64,000 nucleotides of DNA from Harryflintia acetispora (GTDB taxonomy: Bacteria > Bacillota > Clostridia > Oscillospirales > Ruminococcaceae), in assembly GCA_004340125.1 (NCBI GenBank), contig SLUK01000011.1:36077-100076 (forward strand). Reading direction: 5' to 3'. The position numbers and the translations under genes were made by a program. This document shows positions 1 to 8,320 of the stretch, piece by piece; position 1 is the first letter of the stretch, and every line of letters starts with the position of its first letter. Below the pieces are notes generated by a model, which was not told the DNA's origin, ran no database searches, and saw nothing but the letters and a program-made list of their open reading frames with translations.

Positions 1-78
1 ACGGTGAAGGGCGAGTTAAAATAACAGTTTTCATCCTGCGGCTTCATCGGTCAGAAAAATCTTGAGGAGGAACAAAGC

Positions 79-1350
79 GTGAGCAAGGACAGACTCTGGA
101 CAAAAGAGTACCTATTCGTCATTTTGATGTATCTGGGCAATGTGTTCAGCCTTTACTATTACGGCGGCATGATTACAAGCATTGCCAACGGGCTGGGCGG
201 CAGCGTGGTTTTGGCTGGTCTCACCTCCAGCGTATATTCCATTTCGCCGATTTTCTTCAGAAACCTGGTCGGCACCTTCTGCGACAAATACGGCCGCTGG
301 AAAACCAACCTGATCGGCATCCTCATCAACGCGGCTTGCTGCGTAGCATACTGCTTCTGCTTCAACATCCTGGCGCTGTTTATCACGCGCGCAATCATGG
401 GCATCGGCTTTTGCTTCACCTCCATCGCCAACTACGCCTCGGCGTCCGACGTGGTTTCCGCCAACCGGAAGGCGGAAGGGCTGGGCTGGTTCCAGAATGC
501 AGCCTCGCTTTCCGAGTATATCGGCCCCACCCTCGCGCTGATCTGCGTGACCTGGACTCCCGGCAGCTTCGTAGGCCTGCATATGGGCGCGCTGCTCTCC
601 TGCGTGTGGGCGTTTGTGTTCAGCCTGTTTGTGCGGTATGAAAAGGACCCGAAGTATATCGCCCGCATGGAGGAGGCAAAAGCGCAAGCCGCACAAGCCG
701 CGGCAAACGCGCAGAATACGGATACGCCCTGGGGCTCCACCGGCAAGGTCGTCTTCGGCATGGAGACCACCGCATGGGCCGTGGCTCTGATCGTGCTCAT
801 CATCACCGCCGCGCATTCCTGCACCAACACCTTTGCCCTGCTGGCCATGCAGAAGCGCGGCATCGAGAGTTACACTTCGCAGTTCTTCCTGACGGTGGCA
901 ATCGGCCTGATCCTTGGGCGCGCCGTTTTCTCCCGTCTCGCCGATAAATATGGCGTGCTCAAGGTCGCGGTGCCGATCTATGCGCTGAGCGCGGCCGCCC
1001 TCGTGGGGATCGGGATGGCCCAAAGCGGCCTCGCCGTCGTGCTCCTGGGCCTGCCCTATGGCACGATGTTCGGCACCATGGCCTCCACCTCCCAGGCGCT
1101 GATGGTCAGCGCGGTCGCTCCCTCCCGCCGCGCTTATGCTTCCGCCATGTACCTGCTCGCGATGGACCTGGCCTTCGGCTTCTCGTCCATCGTCTGGGGG
1201 ACGGTCATCGAAGCGGTCGGCTATGCGGGGGTGTTTGCCGTCGCCGCCATCTGCCCGATCATTGCAATTTTCGTGGTCATCATCTTCTGGAAACGGGTCG
1301 GCAAGGCGATCTTCCTGCACAATAAGGCCGTAGCGGAAAGTGTGGGCTGA
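79..1350 (+). CDS. MFS transporter, first of a paralogous pair
   Basis: A 423-residue major facilitator superfamily membrane carrier, probably moving a small organic solute across the cytoplasmic membrane. About a dozen hydrophobic segments are visible, with the classic motif A loop after TM2 (GTFCDKYGRWK, residues 65-75) and a long hydrophilic central loop rich in Ala/Gln near residues 195-220. The start is GTG at 79, set by GAGGAGG at 64-70. It resembles the second MFS carrier at 3334 (shared GWFQN and RYE motifs), so the two flank the alcohol dehydrogenase as paralogues. It lies directly upstream of a TetR gene. The substrate cannot be read from sequence; an alcohol, aldehyde or short acid handled by the downstream enzymes is inferred. 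Confidence 0.85.
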   Translation: MSKDRLWTKEYLFVILMYLGNVFSLYYYGGMITSIANGLGGSVVLAGLTSSVYSISPIFFRNLVGTFCDKYGRWKTNLIGILINAACCVAYCFCFNILALFITRAIMGIGFCFTSIANYASASDVVSANRKAEGLGWFQNAASLSEYIGPTLALICVTWTPGSFVGLHMGALLSCVWAFVFSLFVRYEKDPKYIARMEEAKAQAAQAAANAQNTDTPWGSTGKVVFGMETTAWAVALIVLIITAAHSCTNTFALLAMQKRGIESYTSQFFLTVAIGLILGRAVFSRLADKYGVLKVAVPIYALSAAALVGIGMAQSGLAVVLLGLPYGTMFGTMASTSQALMVSAVAPSRRAYASAMYLLAMDLAFGFSSIVWGTVIEAVGYAGVFAVAAICPIIAIFVVIIFWKRVGKAIFLHNKAVAESVG

Positions 1351-1387
1351 CGCAAGTTTTACCGCTGCAAAAGGAAGGAGCAACCGC

Positions 1388-1984
1388 ATGAAATTCTCAA
1401 AGACCTATGTCAATATCCTGAACGTGGCCAAGAAAAAGTTCCGCTCCCACGGCTACTCCGCTGTTGGCATTGGAGAAATTCTGGCGGAGAGCGGCGTTTC
1501 CCGCAGCAGCCTGTATCACTTTTTCCCAGGCGGAAAGGAGGAGCTTGCCCAGGCGGTCCTTCACAATATCCATCAGGAATCCATCAGCCGGCTCGAATCC
1601 TTTTTCTTTCAGGGGCGGGACCCCGTGCAGGAAATCTGCAGCTATTTCCTGGCAAAGGAGGATGAGATCGACCGGGGTGACAACCGCGTGTCCGTCAATA
1701 TGCTGATCATGGAGACGGCCGAAGTGAGCCCGCGCCTTCACAAGCTCGCCTGTGAAATCACCGATTCCCTCAACGCCTATTTTTATCGCGAGATCGAACA
1801 GTGCGGCTTCTCGGAGGAGCTCACCTGCCAGGTTGCCTCCACGGTCCTGTCCATGTCGCTCGGGGCGATGAACTACTGTAGCATCACCGGCAGGAGCTCT
1901 CTCCTGAGAAACCTCGTCCAGCAGCTCCCACTGCTCTTTTCCGCCAACGGCTACCGTCCTCCCGTTTCGCGGGAAACCGCCTGA
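1388..1984 (+). CDS. TetR/AcrR family transcriptional regulator
   Basis: A 198-residue TetR-type repressor. The N-terminal helix-turn-helix spans about residues 20-52 (GYSAVGIGEIL, then SRSSLYHFF, typical of the TetR recognition helix). The variable C-terminal half would bind a ligand. I chose ATG 1388 because AAGGAAGGAG ends 7 bases upstream; an in-frame GTG at 1340 would overlap the preceding MFS gene and adds residues unlike the family. It sits in the same orientation between the first MFS gene and the alcohol dehydrogenase, so it probably controls this fermentation/transport cluster. The ligand is unknown. Confidence 0.85.
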   Translation: MKFSKTYVNILNVAKKKFRSHGYSAVGIGEILAESGVSRSSLYHFFPGGKEELAQAVLHNIHQESISRLESFFFQGRDPVQEICSYFLAKEDEIDRGDNRVSVNMLIMETAEVSPRLHKLACEITDSLNAYFYREIEQCGFSEELTCQVASTVLSMSLGAMNYCSITGRSSLLRNLVQQLPLLFSANGYRPPVSRETA

Positions 1985-2034
1985 CTACACACAATTTTTC
2001 CAGTATCTCACCGAGTTTAAGGAGCCAATAAAAC

Positions 2035-3228
2035 ATGCTAGATTTTCAGTATCACAATGCCACACGATTCATTTTCGGAAAGGGGCAGGAATGTCTGGCC
2101 GGCCAGTACATCAAGGAATACGGCGCGAAAAAGGTCATGGTCCTGCATTACGGGACGGGGCTGGAATTTGAAAATGCTCTGCACGGCCGCGTTCTGGCGT
2201 CGCTTTCACAGGCCGGTCTTTCATACGTCGACTTCACGGGAATCGAGCGCGCCCAGATCGAAATCGCGGACAGGGCGGCCGAGCTTGCGCGGCAGGAACA
2301 GGTCGATTTCCTGCTGCCGGTCGGCGGGGGCGCCGTGATCGACGTTGCAAAATATGTGTCGGTCGCCGCCAACTACGGGGGCGACGTCTGGGAGGATTTT
2401 TACATCAACCAGAAAAAGCCCCTGCCGGACCCGGTCATGCTGGGCGCCATCTCCACCGTCGTCGCCAGCGGAAGCGAGAACTCCCCTGAATCCGTCATTG
2501 GGAAAGGAACCTTGAAGCGCACGATGAGCGATCTGAAGATCCGTCCGCTGTTCGCCATCATCAATCCCGAGCTGACCTATACGCTGCCCCCGAAGCTCAC
2601 TGCCGCAGGGGCGGCGGACATCATGGCGCACGCGCACGAGCGCTATTTTTCACCGACTCCGGACAACTATTTTACCGACGAGCTCAACGAAGCGGTCCTT
2701 CGCACCATCATCAAATTTACCCCCGTCGCCATGCGGGAGCCCTGCAACTACAATGCCCGCGCGCAGATGCTTTGGGCCGGTCTGCTCGCCCATAACGGGC
2801 AGTTTGAGGTCGGACGGGAAACCGACCGCGCCGTGCACTGCATCGAGTCTGAGATCGGCGGGATGTACCACTCCGTCCACGGGATCGGCTGCGGCTGCGT
2901 CACGATGGCCTGGGCCAAATTCATGTGCAGGCGGAATATCCCAAAATTCACCACCTATTTTCATCGGGTCTGGGGCGTTGAGATGGATATGCTGGACCCC
3001 GAAAATATGCTGCGGGAGGGAATCCGGCGCATGGTTGATTTCTATACCTCCATCGGGATTCCCAGCGATTTTGCCGAGCTGGGCGTGCGGGAGGCGGACG
3101 TCCCCACGCTTATCTCTACAACCCGTCTCACGCCCGAAGGGCTCGTCAGCGGATACTCCAGGCTGACACGGGAGGACTTGGCACATCTCTACCGGATCGG
3201 TTTTGGAAAGGAGGATGCCAAAATCTGA
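2035..3228 (+). CDS. iron-containing (group III) alcohol dehydrogenase
   Basis: A 397-residue Fe-type NAD(P)H-dependent alcohol dehydrogenase interconverting an alcohol and its aldehyde. The nucleotide-binding motif GGGAVID is at residues 97-103. Expected metal ligands are present: Asp195 and His199 (DIMAHAHERYF), His268 and His282 (VHGIGCG). Length is normal for the butanol dehydrogenase/YqhD-like branch. The run of genes to 8102 also contains an acylating aldehyde dehydrogenase, a phosphotransacylase and an acyl kinase, so the enzyme likely performs the alcohol/aldehyde step of that route. Whether it runs in the oxidative or reductive direction cannot be decided from sequence. Confidence 0.9.
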   Translation: MLDFQYHNATRFIFGKGQECLAGQYIKEYGAKKVMVLHYGTGLEFENALHGRVLASLSQAGLSYVDFTGIERAQIEIADRAAELARQEQVDFLLPVGGGAVIDVAKYVSVAANYGGDVWEDFYINQKKPLPDPVMLGAISTVVASGSENSPESVIGKGTLKRTMSDLKIRPLFAIINPELTYTLPPKLTAAGAADIMAHAHERYFSPTPDNYFTDELNEAVLRTIIKFTPVAMREPCNYNARAQMLWAGLLAHNGQFEVGRETDRAVHCIESEIGGMYHSVHGIGCGCVTMAWAKFMCRRNIPKFTTYFHRVWGVEMDMLDPENMLREGIRRMVDFYTSIGIPSDFAELGVREADVPTLISTTRLTPEGLVSGYSRLTREDLAHLYRIGFGKEDAKI

Positions 3229-3333
3229 CCGCCCTTTCCCGGCATCGCCGGATGGAAAGACGCGCGCAAAGCTCTTTGTTTAGGTGCACGCTGATACAAT
3301 CTGTTCTGCCATATTTTTGAAGGGAGTATTAAG

Positions 3334-4632
3334 ATGAGCAATAAAAAATTCCCATTTAGCAAGCTTTTTGTTCTGCACTGCCTGATGTACTGCGGCTGTA
3401 CAACGGGAACCTATTATTACAACGCCACCCTGACCACGATCGCCAGCACCATGGACGGCAACGTGATCCTGGCCGGCATGCTGGCCTCCACCTACAGCCT
3501 GGTCGCCATGTTCTGCCGCCCGGTCGCCGGCTTTATGAACGAAAAGTTCGGCCGCCGGCGCTCGAACGAGTGGGGCCTTTACGGCACCATCCTTTCCATT
3601 CTTCTGATGATCATCGCCAAGGACCTGATGGTGCTGTTCATCGCCCGTGTCCTCGCGGGGATATCCTTCTCGGTCACCTCCGCGGCAAACTATGCCGCCG
3701 CCTCCGATCTCGCGCCGGAGGACAACAAGGCGCTTGGCATCGGCTGGTTCCAGAACATGGCGACCTTTGCCTCCTACATCGGGCCGGCCGTGGGCGTCTG
3801 GGGCTTAAACCGTTACCTCGCCACCGGCTCCTGGAGCGCATTCTACATCGTCACGCTTTTGACTGCCGTCTATTCCCTCGTGCTGAACTTCTTCATCCGC
3901 TATGAGAATAAGCCGGAGTGGAAAGCGAAGATGGCCGCCGCGGCCGAGGCCCGCAAAAATAAACAGGCCGTCCTTGAAGACGGTCCCGTGCTGCCCCCGA
4001 TGAAGCCGTTTTTGGGTATGACCGTGCCCGCATGGCTACTGATCATCTCCTTGGCGCTCGTCGCGATGGCACAGCAGAGCGTCGGCTCGTTTTTGCTGCT
4101 CTCCGGTAAGGAGCGGGGCATCACGGCCCTCGGTTCCTACTTCCTGCTCCAGACCATCGGCATGTTCATCTGCAAGGGCTTCATTGCACCGAAGATCGAA
4201 AAGATCGGCGCCATGAAGGTCGTCTCCTTCGCAGTGGCGGTCGCGATCGTATCCTATTTTGTGTTCAGTATAGCCACCTCTGTCGTACCGCTGCTCATCA
4301 TCGCGCCGTTCTATGGCTGCGTGTGGGGCACCTTCCCGCCGGTCTGCAACACGCTGATCGTCGCTTCGGTCCCGCAGGACCGCAAGGGCTTCGCCTCGGC
4401 CATGTACCTGTTCGGCATCGACGTCGGATACGGCATTGGGCCCACCCTGTGGGGAATCGTCATCGCAGCGGTCGGTTATGCGAAGGTCTACTTTGTCGCG
4501 CTGTTCCTGCCGATCATCGCAATGGTCCTTTTCGTGATCTACTGGAAAGGCTGGGGCAAGGCGATTTTTGAAGCCACGCAGACCTGGAAGCGGGAAAAGG
4601 CCGCAAAGCTGGCCGCTTCCGCAGAGGGCTGA
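3334..4632 (+). CDS. MFS transporter, second paralogue
   Basis: A 432-residue MFS carrier with motif A in the TM2-TM3 loop (AGFMNEKFGRRR, about residues 65-76) and around 12 hydrophobic segments. It shares with the carrier at 79 the GWFQN...YIGP stretch after TM4, a RYE motif after TM6 and a similar C-terminal YWKGWGKAIFE tail, so both belong to one subfamily. AGGGAG precedes the ATG at 3334. A charged tail rich in Lys and Ala follows the last TM. It is followed closely by the phosphotransacylase gene. Having two related carriers in one cluster suggests import of a substrate and export of a product, or two related substrates; this is inference. Confidence 0.85.
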   Translation: MSNKKFPFSKLFVLHCLMYCGCTTGTYYYNATLTTIASTMDGNVILAGMLASTYSLVAMFCRPVAGFMNEKFGRRRSNEWGLYGTILSILLMIIAKDLMVLFIARVLAGISFSVTSAANYAAASDLAPEDNKALGIGWFQNMATFASYIGPAVGVWGLNRYLATGSWSAFYIVTLLTAVYSLVLNFFIRYENKPEWKAKMAAAAEARKNKQAVLEDGPVLPPMKPFLGMTVPAWLLIISLALVAMAQQSVGSFLLLSGKERGITALGSYFLLQTIGMFICKGFIAPKIEKIGAMKVVSFAVAVAIVSYFVFSIATSVVPLLIIAPFYGCVWGTFPPVCNTLIVASVPQDRKGFASAMYLFGIDVGYGIGPTLWGIVIAAVGYAKVYFVALFLPIIAMVLFVIYWKGWGKAIFEATQTWKREKAAKLAASAEG

Positions 4633-4669
4633 GCCCCTTTACAGCGCAATATAAAGGAAGAGGGTACTT

Positions 4670-5584
4670 ATGGAAATTCAAACGTTTGACCAGTTGATTG
4701 CCCGTGTGAAAAGTTCCCGCAGGCAGTTTCGCGTGGCCGTCGCCAATGCGGGCGACGCTCACACGCTCGAAGCGGTCCTCCTCGCCTGCAGGGAAGGGGT
4801 CGTCTCCCCCATCCTGGTGGGCGACAGGGCCGAGATCCTGCGCATCTGCAAAGAGCAAAGCGCAAACTTTCCCGCAGAGGACATCGTGGATGCGGCCGGG
4901 GCTCCCGAGGCGGCGGCAAAAGCCGTGGAGCTGGTGCGGGAAGGAAAAGCGGACTTTCTGATGAAGGGCAAAATGGACACCGGCGTGCTGCTGAAAGCCG
5001 TCGTCAACAAGGAAACCGGCCTTGGCACCGGGAACTTGATGAGCATTTTTCTGCTGGCGCAGCTGCCCAACTACCACAAGCTGGTGGCCGTGGTGGACGG
5101 CGGTATGGTCCCCTATCCGACGCTGGAACAGAAAAAGGGGATCATCGAAAATACAGTGGGGGCGCTGCGCGACCTGGGCTATGAATCCCCCAAGGTCGGC
5201 GTGCTGGCCTGCATCGAAAAGGTCAACCCCAAGATGCCGGAGACCGTCGAGGCCGACGCCCTCAAGCAGATGAACCGGGCCGGCGAAATCCAAAACTGTA
5301 TTGTGGAAGGTCCGGTATCCTACGACTGCGCCATGAGCCGCGAGATCGCCGGGCTGAAAGGCTTTGATAGTCCGTGTGCCGGCGACTGCGACGCCCTCAT
5401 CGCCCCGGACATCCACGCCGGCAACATCCTCACCAAGGCGCTGCACGTCACCGGCGGCGCGGCCACTGCGGGCTTCATTGTCGGTGCGAAATGTCCCATT
5501 GTGATGTCCAGCCGGGGCTCTGAGCCCGAGGAAAAATTTATGTCAATCATCCTGGCCGCCGCCGTGGTTCTGGGGCGCGGATGA
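4670..5584 (+). CDS. ptb: phosphate butyryltransferase-type phosphotransacylase
   Basis: A 304-residue enzyme of the phosphate acetyl/butyryltransferase family, converting an acyl-CoA plus phosphate to acyl-phosphate plus CoA. Length and layout match Ptb rather than the longer Pta. Seen motifs include FLMKGKMDTG, the ALHVTGGAATAGFIVGAKCPIV stretch (conserved GG and a C-terminal acyl-CoA pocket) and VMSSRGSE near the C terminus. It is 21 bases upstream of an acyl kinase, the usual ptb-buk pairing that yields one ATP per acyl-CoA. Substrate could be butyryl-CoA, but related enzymes act on other short or branched acyl groups, so the chain length is not certain. Confidence 0.85.
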   Translation: MEIQTFDQLIARVKSSRRQFRVAVANAGDAHTLEAVLLACREGVVSPILVGDRAEILRICKEQSANFPAEDIVDAAGAPEAAAKAVELVREGKADFLMKGKMDTGVLLKAVVNKETGLGTGNLMSIFLLAQLPNYHKLVAVVDGGMVPYPTLEQKKGIIENTVGALRDLGYESPKVGVLACIEKVNPKMPETVEADALKQMNRAGEIQNCIVEGPVSYDCAMSREIAGLKGFDSPCAGDCDALIAPDIHAGNILTKALHVTGGAATAGFIVGAKCPIVMSSRGSEPEEKFMSIILAAAVVLGRG

Positions 5585-5605
5585 AACACAGGAAGGAGCG
5601 CCGAG

Positions 5606-6685
5606 ATGGCATTTAAAATTCTTGTCCTGAACCTGGGCGGGACGTCTTCAAAATTTTCGATTTACGAGGATGAGCGGCATATCGTAACAAAGTCCATATC
5701 CCACTGCGCCGAGGACATGGCCGCCCACCCCCTGTCCAAAGACCAGGTTGCCTACCGCAAGGAGATCGTGCTCGGTTTCCTGCGGGAAAACCACTACCAG
5801 GTGGACGATTTCGACACCTTTGTCCTGCGCGCGCCCCCGTTCCCCGCACCCCGGGGCGGCACCTATCTGGTGGAGGGCAGATGCCGGGAGCTTGTCTTGT
5901 CCTACTACCACCCGGATGAGAAGCCCATCCACGGCAACCGCTTCGTTCTGCCCCTGATCGACGAGCTGCGCGGCGCGCGCAACGTGCCCGTCTATCTGGT
6001 GGACCCCGACATGGTGGACGAATTCTCCGAAGTCGCGCATGTGTCCGGCCTCCCCGGCTATGCGCGCAAGCCCAGCATCCACTACCTGAACCAGAAGGCC
6101 ATTGCCAGGAAATATGCGCAGGACGTGGGGAGGGCCTATTCCGAGCTGCGGCTGATCATCTGCCACCTGGGCGGAGGGATCAGCATAGGCGCGCATGAAT
6201 ACGGCGTAGCGATCGACAGCAACGAAGGCAGCGAAGGCTGGGGGCCGTTCTCGACCGACCGCGCGGGAACGGTGGCGACGAGCATCATGCTCGAACTCTG
6301 CTTCGACAAAGGGCTGACCCGTCAGGAGGTCCATGGGCTGCTGCGCGGAAAGGCCGGGCTGAAAGGGCATCTGGGCACCGACGACCTGCGCGAAGTGGAA
6401 CGGCGCATCGCTGAGGGCGAGCAAAAGGCCAAGCTGGTGTTTAACGCCCTCGCCTATCAGATTGCCAAGGAGATCGGCTCCTGCTACGCCGCGCTGCGCG
6501 GAAAGGTGGATGCGATCATTTTCACCGGCGGCATGTCCAACAGCAAAAAGCTGATCGGCGCCATCGAATCCTATGTGAGCGGTTTCGCGCCGTTTGTCCT
6601 CTACCCCGGGGAAAAGGAGCAGGAAGCACTGGCGCTGGGGGCCTACCGCGTGCTCACCGGCGCGGAAGAGCCCATCCGTCTGTGA
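5606..6685 (+). CDS. buk: butyrate kinase-type acyl kinase
   Basis: A 359-residue acetokinase-family (ASKHA fold) kinase making ATP from acyl-phosphate and ADP. The N-terminal phosphate-binding motif NLGGTSSKFS is present (usually NPGSTSTK in Buk), as are HLGGGISIGAH (about residue 189) and GWGPFSTDRAGT, both typical of Buk. AGGAAGGAGC lies just upstream of the ATG. With the upstream phosphotransacylase it forms a substrate-level phosphorylation module. The Gly-Gly in place of Pro-Gly in the first motif and the surrounding genes leave open a non-butyrate substrate such as propionate or a branched-chain acid. Confidence 0.85.
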   Translation: MAFKILVLNLGGTSSKFSIYEDERHIVTKSISHCAEDMAAHPLSKDQVAYRKEIVLGFLRENHYQVDDFDTFVLRAPPFPAPRGGTYLVEGRCRELVLSYYHPDEKPIHGNRFVLPLIDELRGARNVPVYLVDPDMVDEFSEVAHVSGLPGYARKPSIHYLNQKAIARKYAQDVGRAYSELRLIICHLGGGISIGAHEYGVAIDSNEGSEGWGPFSTDRAGTVATSIMLELCFDKGLTRQEVHGLLRGKAGLKGHLGTDDLREVERRIAEGEQKAKLVFNALAYQIAKEIGSCYAALRGKVDAIIFTGGMSNSKKLIGAIESYVSGFAPFVLYPGEKEQEALALGAYRVLTGAEEPIRL

Positions 6686-6731
6686 AGCGCAAAACGATTG
6701 ATTAGCTTAAGTTGTAATAAGAAAGGGGCAA

Positions 6732-8102
6732 ATGAAGATGGCGAACGAAAAAATTGAAGGCCTGATGCAGAAGGCCAGGGCCGCACAGGCACAGGTTGCC
6801 GATTACACCCAGGAACAGGCCGACGACATGGTCCGCGTTGTCGCAAAGAGATGCTGGGCCGAGCGGGAGCGCATTGCGCAGCTTTGCGTGGACGACACCG
6901 GCAAGGGGACCTATGAATTCAAGCTGGGCAAGATGGAGAACACGACGGCCTCGGTTTACATGTACCTGAAAGGGAGAAAATCGGTCGGCCTGGTGGAGCA
7001 CGACGAAAAGAAGAAGCTCTGGAAATACGCAAAGCCGGTCGGGGTGCTCGCCTGCATCACGCCGGTCACCAACCCGGCCGCCACCCCCATCGGCAACGGC
7101 CTGAACGTTCTGAAAACCAGGAACGCCATGATTGTCTGCCCGCATCCCGGCGCCAGAAAAGCGACCGGAGATACGGTCGAACTGATGCGCACGGCGCTTC
7201 GGGAGAACGGGCATCCGGAGGACCTGGTCCAGGTCGTTCCCGAAAGCACCGTACAGGATGCGGCGGACCTGATGGCGGCGGTCGACCTCATTCTGGCGAC
7301 CGGGGGCCCGGGCATGGTCAAGGCCGCCTATTCCAGCGGAAAGCCCGCCCTCGGGGTCGGCCAGGGCAATGTGCAGTGCATCCTGGACGAGGACTATGAC
7401 GACCTGGAGAAGCTGGTCTCGGCAATCGTGCCCAGCCGCATGGTCGACTATGGCATGCCCTGCACCGGCGAGCAGACGGTCCACTGCCCCGCTTCAAAAC
7501 TCGATGCGCTGATTAAGACCTACGCCTCCATGAAATGCCACTACATCGATGACGAAGCGCAGATTCAGAAGCTGCGCGAGACCTTGTTCGTCGACGGGGC
7601 GATCAACCGGGAGATCGTCGGCCAGCCGTCTTATAAAATCGCCAAGATGGCCGGAATCGACATCCCAGAGGATACGACCCTGCTGCTCCTGAAAGTCGGC
7701 AAATGTGGCAAAGAGGAAGTCCTGGCCAAGGAGATTCTGGCGCCCATTACCCGCATCTTCCCCTATGATTCGTTTGAAGAGGCAGTCGAGCGGGCAAGGA
7801 CCAATATGCTGATGGAGGGCGCCGGCCATTCATCCTGCATCTGGAGCAACAATCCGGAGCACGTCGCCTTTGCCGCTTCCCGGATTCCCGCCGGGCGCGT
7901 CATGGTGAACCAGCCCGCCACCAACGGCAGCGGCAGGCAGAACAACGGACTCGGGCAGACCGTGTCCCTCGGCTGCGGTTACTGGGGCGGCAACAGCGTC
8001 TATCACAATGTCAACTACAAGGATATGCTGAACTACACCATCGTTTCCGAGATCCTCGAGGACCGGAAAGTCCTCACCCCAAAAGAAATCATGGCGGACT
8101 GA
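6732..8102 (+). CDS. CoA-acylating aldehyde dehydrogenase
   Basis: A 456-residue enzyme resembling the aldehyde dehydrogenase half of AdhE and the EutE/PduP family; it links an aldehyde, CoA and NAD to an acyl-CoA. Motifs seen: VGVLACITPVTNP (cofactor fold), the likely catalytic Cys in GMPCTGEQ, and the C-terminal SLGCGYWGGNSV block typical of AdhE-type enzymes. A second ATG at 6738 is also possible. No microcompartment shell genes or N-terminal encapsulation tail are visible, so it probably works free in the cytosol with the iron alcohol dehydrogenase and the ptb-buk pair. A strong terminator follows. Confidence 0.88.
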   Translation: MKMANEKIEGLMQKARAAQAQVADYTQEQADDMVRVVAKRCWAERERIAQLCVDDTGKGTYEFKLGKMENTTASVYMYLKGRKSVGLVEHDEKKKLWKYAKPVGVLACITPVTNPAATPIGNGLNVLKTRNAMIVCPHPGARKATGDTVELMRTALRENGHPEDLVQVVPESTVQDAADLMAAVDLILATGGPGMVKAAYSSGKPALGVGQGNVQCILDEDYDDLEKLVSAIVPSRMVDYGMPCTGEQTVHCPASKLDALIKTYASMKCHYIDDEAQIQKLRETLFVDGAINREIVGQPSYKIAKMAGIDIPEDTTLLLLKVGKCGKEEVLAKEILAPITRIFPYDSFEEAVERARTNMLMEGAGHSSCIWSNNPEHVAFAASRIPAGRVMVNQPATNGSGRQNNGLGQTVSLGCGYWGGNSVYHNVNYKDMLNYTIVSEILEDRKVLTPKEIMAD

Positions 8103-8125
8103 AGGGTGGCCACAAGGACATATAA

Positions 8126-8165
8126 AGAGAGCCATCCAGGCTTTGCCTGGATGGCTCTCTTTTTG
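8126..8165 (+). terminator. intrinsic terminator of the acyl-phosphate cluster
   Basis: Arms AGAGAGCCATCCAGGC and GCCTGGATGGCTCTCT flank a short TTT loop and are followed by a T run. It lies 24 bases after the aldehyde dehydrogenase stop. Confidence 0.92.
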
Positions 8166-8245
8166 TAACTCGAATCCGCCCGCCTCGCTTGTAGCTTTGG
8201 GAAAAACCCGTACCGGCTGTCCCCCGGCTCACTCTGTCTGTCCAT

Positions 8246-8320
8246 GAGGAAAGCCCCTGCGGATCGGCGCTCTATCTTCCCTCGAGGAAAGCCCCCGCGG
8301 ATCGGCGCTCTATCTTCCCT
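8246..8320. repeat. tandem duplication of a 37-bp unit
   Basis: Two copies, 8246-8282 and 8284-8320, start GAGGAAAGCCCC and end TATCTTCCCT. They differ at one position (T versus C) and are separated by one base. The second copy abuts the stop codon of the MFS gene at 8321. No coding potential is apparent. Confidence 0.85.

Noticed and set aside
112..1389. Long antisense open frame of 425 codons opposite the first MFS gene
   Set aside because: Composition is that of a shadow frame (His/Asp/Gly-rich) and the + strand frame has clear MFS motifs and a start site.
79..8102. Bacterial microcompartment locus
   Set aside because: No shell proteins and no encapsulation peptide on the aldehyde dehydrogenase.
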